The notes: a model not told the origin generated them from the sequence alone. Counted from the first letter of the stretch, positions 29,839 through 36,824 are shown. The stretch is DNA of 41,840 nucleotides from Albidovulum marisflavi (GCF_025751435.1 NZ_JAOWKY010000008.1:1-41840), one strand, 5' to 3'. Program-made: numbers and translations.

Positions 29839-30989
29839 TCCATCCCCCTTTCCTCGAAATCCTTCGGCACGCCGCGCAACAGAACGTCGTTCAGGTCCAT
29901 GCCCTCTGGCACCGGCACGATCCGCGCGCGCAGACCGGGCCGCGTCGCCTTGGCGCGCCGCAAGCCCGCCAGCAGCTTGGCCCGCGTCAGGCGCGGCTCG
30001 CTGTCGCCGTCCTGGATGAAGACCAGATCGCGCACCCAATCGGGCGGCACGAAGGCCTCCGCATCGGTTAGGTCGGGAATGCCTGCATACTTCTGGCCGC
30101 GCCCCAGCATCCGCGCCCCGGCCATGTTCCCCAGGTCGACGCCCGCCCAGAACGCCGCGTCCGGCATCGCGCCCGACACCATGGCCGAAAACGTCGTTTC
30201 GATCCCTTCGGCCATCACCAGCGCCGGGATGCGGGCGCCGGGCTTCAGGCGGATGGCGCCGCCCTTCTTGGTGCCTTCCATCTTCTTCGATGGCAGCACT
30301 TCGCCCGTGTCCGGGTGCGCGATGACCAGCTTTCCCTTGGGTTGCGACAGGTCGATCCATGTGCGGTGCACACCGATGAACTTGCCGTCCGGCCCCTGCA
30401 CCGCAGCCAGCATCGCAGGCCCGCGATGCAGCTCGGCATAGTCGCGCGGACCGCGTTCGACCATGTAGGGCAGCGCCGGATGAAAGCGCAGGCAAACCGG
30501 CAGTCGCGGCAGCAGGGTGCGGGTGATGCCCCGCCTGTCAAGGTAGTGGCGAACGGGCGTGTCCTCGGCTGCCACGCCCTGCTGCCATATCTCCCGGGCG
30601 CGCGCGATGGCGCGGCGGCGATACTTCTCGGCCTCGGCCGCGCGGCGCGCCGCGTTCTGCGCCTCGGTCCGCTCCCGCTCCGCCCTCTGTTCCGGCGTCA
30701 GTTCCGGCCGAGGCCCGCAAAGCCAGTCCAGCGCCGCCAGGAAGTCCAGCCCAAGAACGTGCTGCACCAGGGCGATCTGGTCGCCCTTCGCCCCGCAGAT
30801 GCGGCAGTTGAACAGGTTCTTGCGGGTCGACAGCGAAAAGCGGTCCCTTCCGCCGCAGCCCGGGCGCGGGCAGGGGCCGACCCATTCCGAGGCCGACCGC
30901 CGCAGGTTGCCGATCTGCAGCATGTCTGCCACATCCTTGATCGGCTTCGCATGCGCATCGCGAACGCGACTGTCCCCTGCCTGCGCCAT
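29835..30989 (-). CDS. DNA primase with CHC2 zinc ribbon and Toprim domain, 384 aa
   Basis: The start is ATG 30989 because GGGAG sits 6 bp upstream; ATG 31007 is also open. The zinc ribbon has Cys40, Cys45, Cys62 and Cys65 (CPRPGCGG...NCRICG). A charged helical middle (KYRRRAIARAREIWQQGVAA) follows. The Toprim domain has LVMAEGIETTFSAMVSG near 262 and FIQDGDSEPRL near 330, giving the Glu and Asp-x-Asp metal ligands. It makes RNA primers and works with the helicase whose gene overlaps its stop. Confidence 0.9.
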   Translation of the reverse strand: MAQAGDSRVRDAHAKPIKDVADMLQIGNLRRSASEWVGPCPRPGCGGRDRFSLSTRKNLFNCRICGAKGDQIALVQHVLGLDFLAALDWLCGPRPELTPEQRAERERTEAQNAARRAAEAEKYRRRAIARAREIWQQGVAAEDTPVRHYLDRRGITRTLLPRLPVCLRFHPALPYMVERGPRDYAELHRGPAMLAAVQGPDGKFIGVHRTWIDLSQPKGKLVIAHPDTGEVLPSKKMEGTKKGGAIRLKPGARIPALVMAEGIETTFSAMVSGAMPDAAFWAGVDLGNMAGARMLGRGQKYAGIPDLTDAEAFVPPDWVRDLVFIQDGDSEPRLTRAKLLAGLRRAKATRPGLRARIVPVPEGMDLNDVLLRGVPKDFEERGME

Positions 30990-31022
30990 TGACGCTCCCT
31001 GCCCCATGTTCCAGCGCGTCCG

Positions 31023-31403
31023 TCAGGCTTTGCCTTGTCCGGCGCGCATCGCTTCCAGCGCGCGGCCCAGCCGCACGCGGTGAAATTCCCTGAGCCGCTC
31101 GCCAAGATCGCGGCGCGACTCCGCCGCCTCTCGCGATCCCGGCACGGCCGCCACGAAGGCCGCAAAGGCCTCGATCACGGGGCACAGCGCCTGCGGCGGC
31201 GTCATCATCCCCGCACGCGCCTCCTGGGCGCAGTCGATCAGCATCCGGCGCTCGTCTTCATCCTGCCAGACCATCAGCACCAGGCATGTCGCTGCCGACA
31301 CGAAGGCGTGATCCGCTGGCGTCATGGCATCCCTCCCGAGAAATGCGCGGGCAAGTCCGCCCACGGACTGAAACGTGCCGACCTGATCTGGATGCGAGCC
31401 CAT
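31023..31403 (-). CDS. Unknown small helical protein, 126 aa
   Basis: ATG 31403 overlaps the previous stop (TGATG) and has GGAGGG upstream. ATG 31325 has an equally good GGGAGGG and would give 100 aa, so the start is open. The core from 31325 is helical (TPADHAFVSAATCLVLMVWQ, EDERRMLIDCAQEARAG, CPVIEAFAAFVAAVP) and the tail is Arg-rich (RRDLGERLREFHRVRLGRAL). Not recognised; it belongs to the replication operon. Confidence 0.6.
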   Translation of the reverse strand: MGSHPDQVGTFQSVGGLARAFLGRDAMTPADHAFVSAATCLVLMVWQDEDERRMLIDCAQEARAGMMTPPQALCPVIEAFAAFVAAVPGSREAAESRRDLGERLREFHRVRLGRALEAMRAGQGKA

Positions 31404-31666
31404 CAGCCCTGCCCTCCGATCTTGCCTTTCAGGGTGTCCAGGTAGTCGGCCAGCGCGCGCAGCTCGCGCGCCTGTTGCGGCTCGACATGGCCCGAAAACA
31501 GGCACGGGCGGTTCTCAGGCCCGTAAAGCGTTCGCAGGCCGAAGGTGACGCCGTTCTCGGGATGGTCGATGACCTCGAACAGGACATGCGCCACCGGGAA
31601 CGCGCGGCGGATCACGGTGCGCGTTTCCGGATGGCGCCCGCGCGCCTTCGTGCTGTGCGCGCTCAT
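31403..31666 (-). CDS. Unknown protein, 87 aa
   Basis: The start ATG 31666 overlaps the ParB-like stop (ATGA). The basic N-terminus (HSTKARGRHPETRTVIRRAF) is followed by strands (VAHVLFEVIDHPENGVTFGL, RTLYGPENRPCLFSGHVEP) and a helix (QQARELRALADYLDTLKG). It is not a recognised family. Coupling on both sides supports it as a real gene of the early operon. Confidence 0.65.
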   Translation of the reverse strand: MSAHSTKARGRHPETRTVIRRAFPVAHVLFEVIDHPENGVTFGLRTLYGPENRPCLFSGHVEPQQARELRALADYLDTLKGKIGGQG

Positions 31667-32598
31667 GTGATCGCCCTCATCCGCTTGCGCGCCGCGGCGG
31701 CCTCTGCGGCCATGCGCGCGGCAAGGGCGCTTTCGTCCGTGCTGGCGATGGCGGGCAGGGTCTGGTCCGCGAACCTGCGCTTCAGCATCGCGGCCAGCAC
31801 GCTGGCGGTCAGCTCGCGCGCCGACCGCCCCCTGTTCTCCGGCCGCTGCGAAACGATCCCCATGCGGTCGCGAATGTCGACCAGGTCTTCGTCCCGGCAG
31901 AACGCGACCAGACCCTCGGCGGTCGCCGCCGGCACCGCCTCGATCGCGGCGAACCACGGGTCAAGGACCCGATCGGCAAAGGCCTCGATCCCATGGAAAT
32001 CACTGGCCGCCAGCGCGGCCAGGCCGCGCGTGACGACCGGCGCCTTGCCGGCCGCGACCATCCGCCTGACCAGCGACACGCAGTAGACCTGCCCCGGCTT
32101 CTTCGCGGCGCGCGAGGCATAGTAGGTCATCAGCTCACAGCCCGCCGCCGCCACCGCATCGCGGCACTCCCCGGCCCACCGTTCGCCCGCGGCCAGCGCC
32201 GCCTTGTAGACATGAAAGGCCGAGATCTGCGTCACGTTGCCGTTGATCGCGGCAAAGCTCGCCGCCTGCGCCTCGGGCGTCAGCACCACGACCATGGCCG
32301 GCACGCTGTCGAACCCGCACAGATGCGCGGCGTGGGCGCGGTGCTGACCGTCGATCAGGGCATAGCGTCCGCCCTCGATCGGCGCGGCGACCACGGGCGC
32401 GAACTTGCCCCAGCTGAAGGCCCTGGCGATCCGGTCGATCGCGTTCCAGTTGGCCTTGTTCAACGGCCGCTGAAACCGGTCGTCAACGACCAGGTCCGCG
32501 ATCTTCACCCACATCAGCTGCGGCACGGCGCCGGCGCGGACGTCAGACGGATCGACCGGCGCCAGCGGGCCGGCAGTGATTTCACGCAGCACGCTCAT
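31663..32598 (-). CDS. ParB/Srx-fold protein, 311 aa
   Basis: Residues 28-130 have the ParB N-terminal type fold: MWVKIADLVVDDRFQRPLNK, FAPVVAAPIEGGRYALIDGQ with the GQHR motif at 84-87 (usually GxHR), and LTPEAQAASFAAINGNVTQI. The rest is helical (LVRRMVAAGKAPVVTRGLAA). Phage members of this fold act as nucleases or nucleotide-dependent DNA-binding proteins, sometimes in partition or in gene control. The exact activity cannot be told. It stands upstream of the primase genes in the early operon. Confidence 0.7.
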   Translation of the reverse strand: MSVLREITAGPLAPVDPSDVRAGAVPQLMWVKIADLVVDDRFQRPLNKANWNAIDRIARAFSWGKFAPVVAAPIEGGRYALIDGQHRAHAAHLCGFDSVPAMVVVLTPEAQAASFAAINGNVTQISAFHVYKAALAAGERWAGECRDAVAAAGCELMTYYASRAAKKPGQVYCVSLVRRMVAAGKAPVVTRGLAALAASDFHGIEAFADRVLDPWFAAIEAVPAATAEGLVAFCRDEDLVDIRDRMGIVSQRPENRGRSARELTASVLAAMLKRRFADQTLPAIASTDESALAARMAAEAAAARKRMRAIT

Positions 32599-32894
32599 GA
32601 CAGCATCCCCATGATCACGATGAACTCGACACCGGCGACGCAGGCGGCGACCATCAGCAGCGTCCGCGTCCGGTCCTGCAGCACAGCCAGGCGCTGACCG
32701 AAGACGCGCGCGGCCTCTGCCTCGGCCTGCGCGGCGACAACCATGTCCGCTGCCTCGCCCGCCATCTTCTCGATCGCGACGTACTCGGCGACCAGGTCGC
32801 GCGCGAAGGCGGTGGTCAGGCTGACCGACTTCGGATTGCCGATCAGGTTGACCCGCAGCCGCTCGGACGGGCGCATGACGGTGTAGCCGCTCAT
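32595..32894 (-). CDS. Small protein with C-terminal membrane anchor, 99 aa
   Basis: ATG 32894 overlaps the HD gene stop (ATGA). Residues 1-75 are soluble, mostly helical (SVSLTTAFARDLVAEYVAIE, AADMVVAAQAEAEAARVFGQ). Residues 76-99 form one membrane segment (LLMVAACVAGVEFIVIMGML). This is the topology of a tail-anchored inner-membrane protein. Function unknown; superinfection exclusion or membrane anchoring of a replication factor are possible. Confidence 0.6.
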   Translation of the reverse strand: MSGYTVMRPSERLRVNLIGNPKSVSLTTAFARDLVAEYVAIEKMAGEAADMVVAAQAEAEAARVFGQRLAVLQDRTRTLLMVAACVAGVEFIVIMGMLS

Positions 32895-33382
32895 CCCCGC
32901 GCCTCCGCCTCTGTCAGGATCGCCTCGATGTCGACCTGCACGAACAGCTTGCGCGCAATGGCAAGGATCCCCTCGCGCGCTTCCGGCCAACCGTCGCGAA
33001 CCGCAAGACCGGGGCGATGCGCCAACATCCACAGATGCGCGGCAAGCCGATCGGCCAGCTCCAGCCATGTCGTCTCGCCGATCGTCAGCGGCCATGCGGC
33101 GCACAGACGTTCCCGCTGGGCGCGCTCGAACGCAGCGTGCGCGCGCGCGATTTCCGGGTTGTCCTGCTTGAACGGATAGGGAAGATCACCCGCCATGACC
33201 TCGCCCACGTCATGCAGCAGCGCCTCGCGCAACAGGTTCGCGGACGGCGCGGGATGCAGCGCGGCGATCAGCGCGGCGACGGTCCACTGGTGGTGCCCGT
33301 TCGTCTCGCCCGTCCAGGCCAGATCCGGGTTCGCGTGCCAGCGCCTGACAAGACCAGCGCGGATCAGATCGTTCACCTTCAT
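32891..33382 (-). CDS. HD-domain hydrolase, 163 aa
   Basis: The metal-binding pattern of HD hydrolases is present: His30/His31 (NGHHQWTVAALIAALHP), the HD pair His58-Asp59 (REALLHDVGEVMAGDLPYP) and Asp111 (LELADRLAAHLWML). It resembles small 5'-deoxynucleotidases and related phosphohydrolases, which would fit adjustment of nucleotide pools during replication; the substrate is not shown by sequence. The start ATG 33382 follows GGGGTGCGGC, the same leader as in the 134-aa gene. It is the first gene after the internal terminator. Confidence 0.75.
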   Translation of the reverse strand: MKVNDLIRAGLVRRWHANPDLAWTGETNGHHQWTVAALIAALHPAPSANLLREALLHDVGEVMAGDLPYPFKQDNPEIARAHAAFERAQRERLCAAWPLTIGETTWLELADRLAAHLWMLAHRPGLAVRDGWPEAREGILAIARKLFVQVDIEAILTEAEARG

Positions 33383-33478
33383 GCCGCACCCCTTGCGAAA
33401 GGTTGGGGCCGCGACGGAACCTGGAGGGAAAACCAGCCGCGGCCCCGCGCCTGGCTGCTGCAACTGCCAGGAACCGGG

Positions 33479-33512
33479 AAAAGAAACGCGGGGCCGAACG
33501 ACCGACCCCGCG
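33479..33512 (-). terminator. Intrinsic terminator inside the early operon (tR1-like)
   Basis: On the minus strand a 7-bp stem CGCGGGG/CCCCGCG (33487-33512, 12-base loop) is followed by TTTCTTTT. An outer GCAACTG/CAGTTGC pair can form as an alternative fold. It sits in the 358-bp gap 33383-33740, which otherwise shows no gene, between the regulators and the replication genes. This is where lambda has tR1. A short CCCGC/GCGGG hairpin also lies at 33563-33579. Confidence 0.65.
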
Positions 33513-33740
33513 CCAGTTGCGCCCGAGGGGGAACCGCCCGGACGGATTGCGAACGCCCCGATCCCGCGGAAAAAGCGGGCGACGGGATGAACCGCCGCCC
33601 GAAGTCCAACAGGGAGGAAACCGGGGAACACCCCCGGACGGGTCCGGCGACATGGACGGCGCCGGATGCGTGACGGCCCATGCCCCGGATTTGGGAACGG
33701 GACCGAAGGTCAAAAACTTTTGGCGCGGCGAACGGGTGCA

Positions 33741-34145
33741 TCATGCCTGCCCCGTCCATTCCTGGTCGAACCACGCGCGCGCGGCCGGGTCCAGCAGCGT
33801 CCGCGCCACCGTCTCGCCGCTGGCGGTGTTCTCGCCGTTCCACCAGTTCAGCGCGGTCTGGAACCGCACGCCGTAGCTGGTGGCTACGGCCTCGGCGTTG
33901 CGGAAGTTCGACTGCAGGTAGCGCGCGAAGGCCACGCGGAACCAGTCGCGGAACGCGCCGGCATCGACCCTGTCGATGCTGATGGCGCCCTGCGCCAGCT
34001 GCCGGGCCCGCCGATGGGCGTCTCCGGCGGCCAGCCGCGACGCCCTTGGCTCAGAACTTTGGACACCCTTTGACGACCGGGACATTTGCGCACCCGTCGC
34101 GACAGAATTTGCGCATGATCGTGACGAGTGAAACGCGGTTTTCAT
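33741..34145 (-). CDS. Putative phage regulator, 134 aa
   Basis: ATG 34145 overlaps the Cro-like stop (ATGA). The N-terminal 45 residues are polar and variable, and ATG at residue 21 is an alternative start. The C-terminal part is helical with a likely HTH (AFRDWFRVAFARYLQSNFRN, AEAVATSYGVRFQTALNWWN, GENTASGETVARTLLD). The NWWNG segment resembles the recognition helix region of Cro/C1-type proteins. It is the second gene of the early operon, just before the terminator, a place held by cII or antitermination genes in other phages. Confidence 0.6.
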   Translation of the reverse strand: MKTAFHSSRSCANSVATGAQMSRSSKGVQSSEPRASRLAAGDAHRRARQLAQGAISIDRVDAGAFRDWFRVAFARYLQSNFRNAEAVATSYGVRFQTALNWWNGENTASGETVARTLLDPAARAWFDQEWTGQA

Positions 34146-34363
34146 GCCGCACCCCCCGAAGACGCACGAACACCATGCCTGGCGCGCATCGCGGCCATGT
34201 GGGCCCGAATGCGATCGGCGATCAGCATCGTCGGGCTGGCCTCGCCGGCCTTCCACTTCTGCCACCGACCCCATTCCGCGTTGATCGCATCCCGCAGCAG
34301 TTTCTGCGGCGTGATGCCGAATTCGGCGGAGAAGGCCTCTATGTCGGAGATGAGTTTTTCCAT
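34142..34363 (-). CDS. Cro-like repressor, 73 aa
   Basis: This is a small HTH protein (EKLISDIEAFSAEFGITPQK, LLRDAINAEWGRWQKWKAGE, ASPTMLIADRIRAHMAAM) of the type found opposite CI in alphaproteobacterial phages. It is read divergently from the CI gene. The predicted -10 ends only 7 bp before the ATG, so its mRNA may be leaderless. As first gene of the lytic operon it should repress CI and tune the operators it shares with CI. Confidence 0.75.
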   Translation of the reverse strand: MEKLISDIEAFSAEFGITPQKLLRDAINAEWGRWQKWKAGEASPTMLIADRIRAHMAAMRARHGVRASSGGAA

Positions 34364-34370
34364 GTCCCAT

Positions 34371-34400
34371 GGTATAGGGTATAATTACCCCATGCATCAA
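34371..34400 (-). promoter_or_regulatory. Promoter of the cro operon with internal operator
   Basis: On the minus strand a -35 TTGATG (34395-34400) and a -10 TATACC (34371-34376) are separated by 18 bp. The spacer contains the operator GGGTA-TAAT-TACCC (34377-34390). The layout is the same as in the rightward promoter at 36769, so repressor binding should block RNA polymerase at both. Confidence 0.7.
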
Positions 34401-34435
34401 GAGTATTTTTACGCGATTTCCGCCCCTCGCGACCG

Positions 34436-34449
34436 GGGTATATTTCCCC
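34436..34449. promoter_or_regulatory. Second operator site before the CI start
   Basis: GGGTA-TATT-TCCCC differs by one base from the symmetric GGGTA-N4-TACCC site and ends 2 bp before the CI start codon. It could let CI or Cro limit CI synthesis. No clear plus-strand promoter or Shine-Dalgarno for CI can be seen between the two sites. Confidence 0.55.
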
Positions 34450-34451
34450 CC

Positions 34452-35087
34452 ATGGAAGATACTTTCAAAAATGCCCTCGACCGAGCCCTCGAGATGACCG
34501 CGCGGTCATTGCGCAGCGTCTCGATCGAGGCGGGCGTTTCCTACGAAAAGTTGAAGAATCTGAAGCAGGGCAAGGCGCAGACGACAGGCGTCGACGATGC
34601 CATGAAGGTCGCAGCCGCGTTCGGCGTCACGCTTGAGGACTTTTATGCCGGCCGCCTCGGCGACCAGGCCAGCACGATCCCGGTCGTGGGCCAGGTCGGC
34701 GCCGGCGCCGAGGTCGACCTGTTCGACGCCTATGCGAAAGGCGACGGCCACTATCGCGTCCAATGCCCGCCGCAGCTGAAACCAAGCGGCACCGTCGCGG
34801 TCGAGGTCGTGGGCGACAGCATGGCACCCGTCTATCTTCCCGGATCAGTGCTGTTCTACAGCCGCACGACCATCGGCGTCCCGACCGAGGCGATCGGCCG
34901 CATCTGCGTCTGCGAAGACGACGACGGCCGCGCATGGGTCAAGCAGCTGCGCACCGGGCGTGATGAGGGCACCTTCACGCTGATCTCGATGAACCCGGGC
35001 CACGATCACCGCCACGGCGTCCGCCTGGCCTGGGCCGCCCCGGTGCGCTTCAGCCTGCCACCGGAATTCGTGCGGAAGATCGACTGA
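34452..35087 (+). CDS. CI/LexA-like phage repressor (S24 peptidase), 211 aa
   Basis: The N-terminal HTH (ALEMTARSLRSVSIEAGVSY, EKLKNLKQGKAQTT, MKVAAAFGVTLEDFYAGR) binds the operators. A hinge has the probable Ala84-Gly85 cleavage site in GQVGAGAEV. The S24 domain has the nucleophile Ser123 (VVGDSMAPVYLPGS) and Lys164 (AWVKQL). Both catalytic residues are kept, so RecA-stimulated self-cleavage and SOS induction are expected. ATG 34452 is used because the HTH fold begins there; an in-frame ATG at 34392 lies between the operators. It maintains lysogeny. Confidence 0.9.
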   Translation: MEDTFKNALDRALEMTARSLRSVSIEAGVSYEKLKNLKQGKAQTTGVDDAMKVAAAFGVTLEDFYAGRLGDQASTIPVVGQVGAGAEVDLFDAYAKGDGHYRVQCPPQLKPSGTVAVEVVGDSMAPVYLPGSVLFYSRTTIGVPTEAIGRICVCEDDDGRAWVKQLRTGRDEGTFTLISMNPGHDHRHGVRLAWAAPVRFSLPPEFVRKID

Positions 35088-35104
35088 TACAGGGGTTTGG
35101 GGCA

Positions 35105-35698
35105 ATGTCCGACGACGCGTCTGCCGGTCCGATACTCCGCTTGATGAATTCCGCGCATGGCCACTGGCCTCGGCCCATTCCGTTGCCGGATGTCACCTGC
35201 ACCATAGACTACGACAGCTCGGCCTCCGGCTACAGCCACCGCACCGTGACCCTGCACCGCGCGCGACAGGGCGTGGCATCGGTCATGCTCGAGGCGACCT
35301 GCCACACCCGGGGCCCCAACAGGGTGTTTCGTCTCGATCGAATTCGCACCCTTGTCGATTCATCTGGCGTCGACCGCGATCCGGTCGCCTTCGTCGCATC
35401 CCTTTGCGGGACAGACATCCGCCTGACCTGTGGCCCCGACGACGCCGGGCCACAAATAGGGCCGCTCACGGGCAAAACTTTTGCATTCACCGGCGAACTT
35501 TCGCGCTTATCTCGCGCCGATGTTCGGCAGATCGTAGAGGCCAGAGGTGGCAGAGTGGTGGGCGGCGGCGTGGCCGGGCTGTCCCACCTGGTTGTCGGCA
35601 CCGGCGACGGCGTGTCGACCCGGAAGATCAACGCCGCGCGCGCGCAAGGTGCGACGATCATTGATGAGGATGCGTTTCTGGCACTCCTGCCGCGTTGA
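35105..35698 (+). CDS. Probable WYL-like plus BRCT domain protein, 197 aa
   Basis: The C-terminal part (about 117-195) is a BRCT domain: GPLTGKTFAFTGELSRLSRA, DVRQIVEARGGRVVGGGVAG, LSHLVVGTGDGVSTRKINAA, then a helix and IIDEDAFLALL. The N-terminal half (about 28-95) looks like a WYL-type beta domain (VTCTIDYDSSASGYSHRTVT, SVMLEATCHTRGPNRVFRLD, RIRTLV). BRCT domains bind DNA ends, NAD+ or phosphopeptides, and WYL domains sense nucleic-acid ligands. The pair would suit a sensor of DNA damage. It follows CI by 17 bp and is probably co-transcribed in the lysogen. The WYL call is weaker than the BRCT call. Confidence 0.7.
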   Translation: MSDDASAGPILRLMNSAHGHWPRPIPLPDVTCTIDYDSSASGYSHRTVTLHRARQGVASVMLEATCHTRGPNRVFRLDRIRTLVDSSGVDRDPVAFVASLCGTDIRLTCGPDDAGPQIGPLTGKTFAFTGELSRLSRADVRQIVEARGGRVVGGGVAGLSHLVVGTGDGVSTRKINAARAQGATIIDEDAFLALLPR

Positions 35699-35803
35699 CC
35701 GCTCGGCTGACTCCTTGTGCTTCTTCTACCTATTGTTGCGCGGGCGGGCTTCCCTGATCTAGCCTTCCTTACTTTTTGCAAGACGATTCAGGAGGAAGGC
35801 TTG

Positions 35804-36076
35804 ATGGGCGAATCTGAAGGGTTTGGCGTCGGGATCATCATCGTGATGCTCATCGGCTGGGTCACTGTAGCGATCGGTGCCTTTGCGGCCATCGATGCGT
35901 TCAGGTTGATCGGCATCGGCGCAGCAGCGGCGGCGCTCGCAATCTCTGCCACTGGTGGCGCACTGGTCATTCTGGCCTATGTGGCGGCCGCGCTTCGGGA
36001 TTGCGCCGAAAACACCAGATGGATCGCCCGCACCTTGGATGAAACGGCAACTGCCGCGAAGAGCAAGCGCACGTAG
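35804..36076 (+). CDS. Membrane protein, 90 aa
   Basis: A strong AGGAGGAAGG precedes ATG 35804. Two membrane segments (about 8-34, GVGIIIVMLIGWVTVAIGAF, and 36-62, IGIGAAAAALAISATGGALV) are followed by a soluble helix (LRDCAENTRWIARTLDETAT). As a lysogeny-side gene near CI it may give superinfection exclusion; no family is recognised. A run of 105 bp upstream holds no gene. Confidence 0.65.
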   Translation: MGESEGFGVGIIIVMLIGWVTVAIGAFAAIDAFRLIGIGAAAAALAISATGGALVILAYVAAALRDCAENTRWIARTLDETATAAKSKRT

Positions 36077-36117
36077 CGCGCGACACTCGGCCAGCCGCGC
36101 ACCCGACCACAAGCAAA

Positions 36118-36146
36118 ATTGAATGGGGCGACCGAAGTCGCCCCAT
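36118..36146 (-). terminator. Intrinsic terminator of the small HTH gene
   Basis: A perfect 10-bp stem ATGGGGCGAC/GTCGCCCCAT (36123-36146) with loop CGAA is followed, on the minus strand, by TCAATTTTGCTTG. It lies 7 bp beyond the stop of the 60-aa HTH gene. Confidence 0.65.
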
Positions 36147-36152
36147 CCGATG

Positions 36153-36335
36153 TCAGGAACCGCGCCTGGCCGCCGCTTCGCTTCCCGCGTAACGCTTGCC
36201 GGTCAGTATCTCGCTCACCCGACCTTGGTTCACTCCGAAATGCGCCGCAATGTCGTGCTGGTATGTGCCAGCCCAACGCATGATCCACACAGCACACGCA
36301 TCTTCGAAGGTCAGTCTCCTCGTCCGTCTACACAT
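36153..36335 (-). CDS. Small HTH protein, 60 aa
   Basis: Most of the protein is one HTH unit (LTFEDACAVWIMRWAGTYQH, DIAAHFGVNQGRVSEILTGK) ending in GSEAAARRGS. It resembles short alphaproteobacterial HTH proteins with ED...VW...G.FQH.IAA.FGVN.GR. It is alone on the minus strand between plus-strand genes and has its own terminator. Its target may be the palindromes at 36514 or 36652; this is not shown. Confidence 0.65.
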   Translation of the reverse strand: MCRRTRRLTFEDACAVWIMRWAGTYQHDIAAHFGVNQGRVSEILTGKRYAGSEAAARRGS

Positions 36336-36416
36336 GATGGTTTTGCCTTTTGGGGCCGCTGACCTGTTGACGGCGAGTCCGCTCTATGCCACAACGCAAG
36401 AGTGAATTCACAATCT

Positions 36417-36482
36417 CCGCCAGCCAACGGCGGGTTTCTTAGACCGCAGGGTGTTTGCCGCACCCTGCGGTTTTATTTTTTA
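36417..36482 (+). terminator. Strong terminator, possibly the end of a small RNA
   Basis: The main hairpin has a 10-bp stem CCGCAGGGTG/CACCCTGCGG (36444-36470) followed by TTTTATTTTTT. A weaker hairpin CCGCC/GGCGG (36417-36433) with GTTTCTT precedes it. The nearest plus-strand gene ends 340 bp upstream, across an opposing gene. So the hairpin either ends that transcript or belongs to a short RNA from the space after 36336. No clear promoter is visible. Confidence 0.75.
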
Positions 36483-36513
36483 CTGGGTTTCCGGGTGATC
36501 GTAAAGATTCGGA

Positions 36514-36687
36514 CACAAAATTTTGTGGGTCTGCTTGACCAGTTCCCTTTTTGTGGGGTCAGCGGCTAGCCCGCCTCGGCACATGTCCCTTGGCACGCCG
36601 TCGTCAGTAGGCACCTAGCCGCGACATTGGGGAGCGAACTTTATCTATGGTTTTCCGCTAAGCGATTTCACGACCTTTCCGCTTAGC
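36514..36687. promoter_or_regulatory. Gene-free region 36483-36746 with palindromes
   Basis: CACAAAA/TTTTGTG is a perfect 14-bp palindrome at 36514-36527, with a half-site TTTTTGTGGG near 36553. TTTCCGCT(A/T)AGC occurs at 36652-36663 and 36676-36687; GCTAAGCG/CGCTTAGC there also form an inverted repeat. No coding frame is convincing. These are likely protein-binding sites upstream of the rightward promoter. Confidence 0.45.
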
Positions 36688-36746
36688 CGCAAAAGCCGAC
36701 TTGGCTACGAGGCCACCGCGCCGCGGCGGCGTAAATGCAGATATGG

Positions 36747-36796
36747 GGGTATATTTACCCGATTTGTATTGACAGGGTATAATTACCCCATAATAT
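36747..36796 (+). promoter_or_regulatory. Rightward promoter with two repressor operators
   Basis: -35 TTGACA (36769-36774), 16-bp spacer, -10 TAATAT (36791-36796). The spacer carries GGGTA-TAAT-TACCC (36775-36788) and a second site GGGTA-TATT-TACCC lies at 36747-36760. Both match the operators at the CI-cro region 2.3 kb away, so CI should silence this promoter too. This makes the pair comparable to lambda OL and OR. Confidence 0.8.
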
Positions 36797-36798
36797 GA

Positions 36799-36818
36799 CC
36801 TCCATCAACCGATGGAGG
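36799..36818. other. Perfect hairpin that includes the Shine-Dalgarno of the first rightward gene
   Basis: CCTCCATC/GATGGAGG form an 8-bp stem with loop AACC. GGAGG at 36814-36818 is the ribosome site for ATG 36825. If transcription starts near 36803, as the -10 predicts, most of the left arm is not transcribed and the dyad would act as DNA; if it starts earlier, the ribosome site would be masked in RNA. Confidence 0.5.
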
Positions 36819-36824
36819 CGTAAG

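Noticed and set aside
29839-30495. N-terminal extension of the helicase
   Set aside because: Arg/Gly-rich shadow of the primase gene; ATG 29838 overlaps the primase stop.
33403-33876. A 157-codon plus-strand frame in the early operon gap
   Set aside because: Low-complexity Arg/Pro/Gly composition, partly antisense to the 134-aa gene, and the region instead holds a minus-strand terminator.
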